Below the pieces are notes generated by a model. It saw nothing but the letters and a program-made list of their open reading frames with translations, was not told where the DNA came from and did not search any database. A DNA stretch of 10,497 bases from assembly GCA_023136725.1 (NCBI GenBank), contig JAGLQR010000030.1, forward strand, positions 1-10,497, read 5' to 3'. Position 1 is the stretch's first letter; the number at the start of each line of letters is the position of its first letter. Shown here piece by piece: positions 6,508-10,497 of this stretch. Source of the DNA: Candidatus Aminicenantota bacterium (GTDB lineage Bacteria; Acidobacteriota; Aminicenantia; UBA2199). Position numbers and translations under genes: made by a program.

Positions 6508-8760
6508 ATGAAAAAAACGATTGTTAAAGCGGTTTTTATTCTCTTTATCTCAGCGGCTTTATTATTCAGCCAGAGCAGGAAAAAACTGTCAGTTAATGAA
6601 TTAATGAAACTGGACCTTGAGAAGTTCTTAAATGTTGAAGTTATTTCTGCTTCAAAAAAGAGTGAAAAACTTTTTACTGCTCCTGCAACTGTTTATGTGA
6701 TCACGGAAGAGGAAATAGAGAGACTGGGTTTTTTACATCTTCAGGACGCTTTGTCTTATATCCCCAGTGTTTATCTGTATAATCCTCATAGTTGGGTTTG
6801 GGGTGGACAGAGGGGGCTTGTCTCCAATTTTTCCCAGACACTTTTGCTGATTAACGGCAGGGAAGTTAATAATCTTATTGCACAGGAAGGATTTATTAGC
6901 AGACAGTTCGCTACTCACAATATAAAACGAATTGAAATTATGGCATCTCCGGGATCTGCATTATATGGCGCCAATGCACTAGCAGGAGTGATCAATGTGA
7001 TCACAAAGGATAGTGATCCTGAGTTTGAAGGAATTGAATTATCTTTTTCTGGAGGCAGTTATAATACAACAAGTGCGGCTTTAGTATTCGGAAAAACCTT
7101 CAGGGACCTTAGCATTGGTGGAAGTATTCGATTGTTCAGCAGTGATGAAGCAAACTTTCTGGATTTTGTAAGGGATAAAAAAAACTATTCTCCCGGATGG
7201 TCTGATAATTCTCTGGCAAATCAATTTATCAATGAATATAAAAACCCTTCTGAATCTTTGCCTTTTAACTTTAAAGTCACTTATAAAAATATATATTTCG
7301 GTTTAACCCATTATTATAATAAACAGTCACAAGGATTGGAAAAATTGCGATGGGATTATACAGACGGGGAAGATAATCGAAATTTCACTATGGCATTTGC
7401 CGGTATCGATCAGAAAATTACTGAAAAAATTAAAATAAAAATAGAATATCAGCATACATGGTCATATATGTGGGGAAGATACCATTCCGGGTTATGGCCG
7501 GTTTCACGTCTTGAGTCCAATGATAATTTTGATATATACACTTTCCCTGATGAAGTTATTACATCTACCGGAGAAATTCTTCATGGAGAGTCTGAAATAA
7601 TTGATTTTTATGAAAGTTTTGCACACTACCTGGTTGATCAGGGAATTCTTGATCCTGATTCAATCACCCCTGAAGAAATTCAAAAATATTTTACCCATAT
7701 TTATACTAACAAGAACAGCCGTGGGAGTCAGAGAAAACATTTTGATATACTTTGTACATGGGCATTGTCTCCTGTTTCCACAATTGATATTGGTTATGTA
7801 TTCGATAATATTGATTATGTAGGATTGGCTGTAACAGATGCTGCTTTCGGGATTGGGGGTGGTTATGATATCCCTGTCAATTTATCTCTAAGAAAAGACA
7901 GTTACGACAGTGTCAAGCATGGGATATACCTTCAGTTTAAAAGTTCTTTTTTCAGTGAGAAACTTAAACTGCACTTCGGCTGCCGTTATGATCACCAGAA
8001 TATTTATGGCGGTACTTTGAATCCAAGGGTAGGAATGGTCTGGCAACCTTCAGGGAATGACATATTCAAAGTTTTATATGGGGAAGCTTTCAGAGAACCA
8101 AATGTTTTTGAGTTAAGTAGCAACCCTGATGTAAAACCGGCTAAGCTTCGTTCTTTTGAAGTCAATTATTCAAGACAATTCGGTGAACTGGCTCATTTGG
8201 GTTTCACGGTCTATGTCAATGATGTTAGTGATTATCTCAGTTCGGTAGGTGCCCTTATCGGCTCGGGAATCGGAAAAGTTGAGAAACAAAATATAAAAGG
8301 TGTTGAATTTCAATTCAGGCTAAAGAAAAAACCTCTCATAGCTTTTGTTAATGGTGCTTATCTTTTTGACATAACACAGGATATCAAAAGTAACACAACC
8401 GGAGAGACTGATACATATGATGTGCCGGGCATCCCTGAAATAAAGTTGAATTTAGGCGTTAGTTATAATGTTTATAAAAACCTTACTCTGAGTTTTCTGT
8501 ATTCTTTCTTTGATGAATACCAGGCTCTTAGTGGAAACAGTGCTATTATTGATCCATTCATGATAAGTTCAGCTCATAATTTGAGATTGAACCTGTACTG
8601 GAGCAGTATAAAATTGGCAGGATCACAAATAGATCTTACATTAACGGTAAATAACCTGACCAATGCGAAGAATTATCATGCAAATATCCGAAGATCAGGG
8701 CCTCACATGTTTCTACAGGAGGGACGTAATTTTATCTTAAGTGTAAGAATAAGAAACTAA
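6508..8760 (+). CDS. TonB-dependent outer-membrane receptor 2
   Basis: A 750-residue receptor, paralogous to receptor 1 but about 80 residues longer. Residues 1-21 are a clear signal peptide (MKKTIVKAVFILFISAALLFS). The TonB-box-like VEVISASKK (43-51) and plug (about 57-167) follow, with APATVYVIT, QRG (101-103), LLLINGREVNN and SPGSALYGANALAGVINVIT. The remainder is a beta barrel with long loops, including an acidic stretch around 345-395 rich in Asp, Glu and Ser. It ends in NLTNAKNYH and GRNFILSVRIRN, matching the order of motifs at the end of receptor 1. The two receptors share the lead-in phrase LMKLDLEKFLNVEV / LLKMDILELSKIEV, so they arose by duplication but diverged widely, most likely to different ligands. 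The ligand is not identifiable. A second YfiR-like gene starts six bases after its stop. Confidence 0.93.
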   Translation: MKKTIVKAVFILFISAALLFSQSRKKLSVNELMKLDLEKFLNVEVISASKKSEKLFTAPATVYVITEEEIERLGFLHLQDALSYIPSVYLYNPHSWVWGGQRGLVSNFSQTLLLINGREVNNLIAQEGFISRQFATHNIKRIEIMASPGSALYGANALAGVINVITKDSDPEFEGIELSFSGGSYNTTSAALVFGKTFRDLSIGGSIRLFSSDEANFLDFVRDKKNYSPGWSDNSLANQFINEYKNPSESLPFNFKVTYKNIYFGLTHYYNKQSQGLEKLRWDYTDGEDNRNFTMAFAGIDQKITEKIKIKIEYQHTWSYMWGRYHSGLWPVSRLESNDNFDIYTFPDEVITSTGEILHGESEIIDFYESFAHYLVDQGILDPDSITPEEIQKYFTHIYTNKNSRGSQRKHFDILCTWALSPVSTIDIGYVFDNIDYVGLAVTDAAFGIGGGYDIPVNLSLRKDSYDSVKHGIYLQFKSSFFSEKLKLHFGCRYDHQNIYGGTLNPRVGMVWQPSGNDIFKVLYGEAFREPNVFELSSNPDVKPAKLRSFEVNYSRQFGELAHLGFTVYVNDVSDYLSSVGALIGSGIGKVEKQNIKGVEFQFRLKKKPLIAFVNGAYLFDITQDIKSNTTGETDTYDVPGIPEIKLNLGVSYNVYKNLTLSFLYSFFDEYQALSGNSAIIDPFMISSAHNLRLNLYWSSIKLAGSQIDLTLTVNNLTNAKNYHANIRRSGPHMFLQEGRNFILSVRIRN

Positions 8761-8766
8761 AATAAC

Positions 8767-9321
8767 ATGAAGACATTTTTCATTTTCACTATTCTTCTAA
8801 CATGTTTTATTGGTAATATTCTGCCAAATCCGATAATGGAACAGGCAGAGGAAGATGTGCTGAAAAGTGTTACCATCCAAAAATTGTCAAAGTATATTGA
8901 ATGGCCTGAGAATGTACTAAAGAAGGATGATTCTTCTCCGTTTGTGATCGGAGCTATAGGGAGAACTGATTTTGATTCAATTCTGAGAACAATTTACAAA
9001 GATAATAAAATAAAAGGAAAACAGGTAAAGATAAAAAAAGTCAGGAGTATACATGAGATCTTTGGATGTCACGTTTTATATATAGCTGAAACTGCAAAAA
9101 AAATATTGCCGGATATAATTAATTTCACACGGGATAAACCCATACTTACTATATCAGATACAACAGGATTTGCAGAGAAGGGAGTTTTAATTAACATTGT
9201 AATAAAGGGGAATAAGATTAGATTTGAAATTAATGAAAAGGGTACTTACAATTCAGGAATAAAAGTAAGTTCCATGATAAAACGTTTTTCCAAGATAATT
9301 GATCCCCTGAAACCGAACTGA
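8767..9321 (+). CDS. YfiR-family (DUF4154) periplasmic protein 2
   Basis: A 184-residue protein with an N-terminal signal peptide (MKTFFIFTILLTCFIGNILP). Family marks are in the same order as in YfiR-like protein 1: KLSKYIEWP (39-47), PFVIGAIGRTDF (58-69), FGCHVLYIAE (99-108), GVLINIVIKGNKIRFEIN (139-156) and SGIKVSSMIKR (163-173). Cys101 and the IRFEIN block fall at identical residue numbers in the two proteins, yet the sequences otherwise differ considerably. Cys13 lies inside the signal peptide (LLTC) and is not a good lipobox, since Thr stands at -1. The gap after receptor 2 is six bases and no clear Shine-Dalgarno is seen, so translation is probably coupled. It is the last gene of the operon. 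By analogy with YfiR it should bind an inner-membrane sensor from the periplasm, here probably the operon's kinase. Confidence 0.86.
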   Translation: MKTFFIFTILLTCFIGNILPNPIMEQAEEDVLKSVTIQKLSKYIEWPENVLKKDDSSPFVIGAIGRTDFDSILRTIYKDNKIKGKQVKIKKVRSIHEIFGCHVLYIAETAKKILPDIINFTRDKPILTISDTTGFAEKGVLINIVIKGNKIRFEINEKGTYNSGIKVSSMIKRFSKIIDPLKPN

Positions 9322-9391
9322 CAAAACAGGTTAGCCGCTCTTTTAAAACTCTGAACTTGTCACAACCTTTGCACTTTGTGGATAATAGATA
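9322..9391. other. Short convergent intergenic gap
   Basis: Seventy bases separate the stop codons of the plus-strand operon and the minus-strand membrane protein. Only a weak five-base stem (CACAA 9361-9365 with TTGTG 9376-9380) is seen, with no T-run after it. No strong intrinsic terminator can be claimed for either direction. Confidence 0.5.
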
Positions 9392-10072
9392 TCAGGATTG
9401 TATTCTTTGAAATAGCTTCTTGTATGTTATCAGGTAAAATATTGGAGTGATGAGTGCAGATTTGATGAATAAAAAAAATATTAATGCAAGGATCAATGAT
9501 AGTATCAAAAGCTCGGAACCATAACCGGCTGTAAATACAATTGAAATAAGAAAAAACGGAAGGAATAGCGTCAGGCTTATCAATACTTCTATCATTATTT
9601 GTTTATAATGATCTAAGAGCAAGCTTTTAATCTCCTTTTGGTGGAAATGATCCTCTGTTTCATATTTATTTAAAATAAATGAGAGGCAAAAGGAAAGTTT
9701 TGCAGGTAGCATTATAATAGTAGATGAGCTCAACAAACGTTTGATCTCCTCTCTGTTCTTCATCATCTTCCTTAACTCAGATTTATTTTTAATTTTTATA
9801 TTTCCTTCAACATTATCTTCAGAGTATTTTTCCATCAGAATAAATGTATGCTTTATTAACACTTTGTGATTTACAAAATGATTTATAATTAAAATAATTG
9901 AAAAAATCATAACAATGTAAGCCGGATCACTGAAGAGATATCCTGCTAAAAAAAATACTACAACTGAAATTATCAATATTAGTGTGAAAATGAAAAAGCG
10001 TAATAACACCGAAACAAAAAATATCTTAATGTTCCTTCCTAAAAACATAATTATTGAGTTTAAATGTTCCAT
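9392..10072 (-). CDS. Unidentified multi-pass membrane protein following mraY
   Basis: A 226-residue protein I do not recognise. It has two hydrophobic segments near the N-terminus (about 25-46 and 50-68), a central region with charged helices (about 69-160, including KNKSELRKMMKNREEIKRLL), and two more segments near the C-terminus (about 162-182 and 187-214). This suggests four membrane passes around a cytoplasmic, positively charged middle. It begins four bases after the mraY stop and is surely co-transcribed with it, which hints at an envelope-related role, but this is only context. The usual neighbour of mraY, murD, is not in this position. A later Met at residue 9 could also be the start; the ATG at 10072 is chosen for its coupling distance. 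An exporter-like or accessory role is possible but unsupported. Confidence 0.75.
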   Translation of the reverse strand: MEHLNSIIMFLGRNIKIFFVSVLLRFFIFTLILIISVVVFFLAGYLFSDPAYIVMIFSIILIINHFVNHKVLIKHTFILMEKYSEDNVEGNIKIKNKSELRKMMKNREEIKRLLSSSTIIMLPAKLSFCLSFILNKYETEDHFHQKEIKSLLLDHYKQIMIEVLISLTLFLPFFLISIVFTAGYGSELLILSLILALIFFLFIKSALITPIFYLITYKKLFQRIQS

Positions 10073-10076
10073 TATT

Positions 10077-10497
10077 TTACCTGAGTTTAAGAGTAATAAG
10101 GCTTACAAGTGTAAAAATTGCAGCAATTATCCAGAACCTTACTACAATTTTCGATTCAGCAACACCAAGAAATTGAAATGTGTGATGAATGGGAGCACGG
10201 TAAAATATTCGCCGTTTAAATAACTTTATTCCAATATAGTCCTGAATGAAAACTGTCAGGAATTCAACAACAAATACACCTCCGGCTATAAGAAATATGA
10301 TCTCTTTTTTCAGAAGTATTGCTGATGTGGCAATTACTCCCCCCAGGAAAAGTGATCCTGTATCTCCCATGAATATTTGAGCGGGGAATGTATTGAACCA
10401 TAAAAATGCCGCTAGAGCTCCGATTAATGCTGCAAGTACTATAACCAGTTCACCTGATCCCTCAATGTAAGGATACCAGAGATAGGCTGCAATCCTT
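10077..10497 (-). CDS. mraY: Phospho-N-acetylmuramoyl-pentapeptide-transferase MraY, C-terminal part
   Basis: The minus-strand frame is open from the right edge to a TAA at 10077-10079 and gives the last 139 residues; the start is outside the window. MraY transfers phospho-MurNAc-pentapeptide from UDP to undecaprenyl phosphate, making lipid I on the inner face of the cytoplasmic membrane. The signatures are unmistakable: EGSGELVIVLAALIGALAAF, then WFNTFPAQIFMGDTGSLFLGG with the conserved catalytic-site Asp in MGDTGS, APIHHTFQ, and the C-terminal ESKIVVRFWII...LKLR. The local sequence fits MraY rather than WecA-type transferases, because of the PIHH motif and the VVRFWII-LKLR end. In most MraY proteins the motif is HHH; here the third position is Thr. 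An ATG at 10370 lies inside the protein and is not the start. Confidence 0.95.
   Translation of the reverse strand, partial: RIAAYLWYPYIEGSGELVIVLAALIGALAAFLWFNTFPAQIFMGDTGSLFLGGVIATSAILLKKEIIFLIAGGVFVVEFLTVFIQDYIGIKLFKRRIFYRAPIHHTFQFLGVAESKIVVRFWIIAAIFTLVSLITLKLR

Noticed and set aside
8767..8820. Lipoprotein signal in YfiR-like protein 2 (LLTC)
   Set aside because: Thr at -1 does not fit the lipobox, and the hydrophobic stretch continues past the cysteine as in an ordinary signal peptide.
9361..9380. Possible terminator hairpin between the convergent genes
   Set aside because: The stem is only five bases with a ten-base loop and no following T-run.
9984..10223. Plus-strand open frame over the mraY and membrane-protein junction
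   Set aside because: It is antisense to two genes supported by family match or operon coupling, and the product is Lys/Asn-rich without recognisable motifs.
1..10497. CRISPR arrays, tRNA or rRNA genes, insertion sequences
   Set aside because: I saw no regularly spaced repeats, no tRNA-like cloverleaf or rRNA segments, and no transposase or terminal inverted repeats; the intergenic space is very small.

Overview
The window looks like a double-membraned (Gram-negative), AT-rich, probably anaerobic bacterium. The double membrane is inferred from two TonB-dependent outer-membrane receptors and two exported YfiR-type periplasmic proteins. The KamA-type radical SAM enzyme and the A-rich codon use would fit low-GC anaerobes of the FCB group, Spirochaetes or similar lineages, but the sequence does not settle the phylum.

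Layout: (1) 1-988, minus strand: the first 329 codons of a long KamA-family (lysine 2,3-aminomutase-like) radical SAM protein that runs off the left edge. (2) 989-1213: a 225-base divergent intergenic region with a good sigma70-like promoter for the minus-strand gene, a -10-like box for the plus-strand operon, and two separate 9-bp inverted repeats. (3) 1214-9321: a tightly packed plus-strand run of seven genes: a membrane histidine kinase with a CHASE8-like periplasmic sensor, a single-domain response regulator, a receiver plus coiled-coil protein, TonB-dependent receptor 1, YfiR-like protein 1, TonB-dependent receptor 2 and YfiR-like protein 2. (4) 9322-9391: a 70-base convergent gap with no convincing terminator. 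(5) 9392-10497, minus strand: the C-terminal part of MraY (peptidoglycan lipid I synthase), followed four bases later by an unidentified multi-pass membrane protein.

The main point of interest is the seven-gene run. In the known YfiBNR system, the periplasmic protein YfiR (DUF4154 family) restrains a CHASE8-type inner-membrane diguanylate cyclase, YfiN. Here the inner-membrane partner appears to be a histidine kinase with the same kind of periplasmic module, and each YfiR homologue follows its own TonB-dependent receptor. A reasonable model is a trans-envelope relay: outer-membrane receptor occupancy, then periplasmic YfiR, then the kinase sensor, then two receiver proteins. Neither receiver protein carries a recognisable output domain, so the final effector lies elsewhere or acts by protein-protein contact. 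This model is inference from domain content and gene order.
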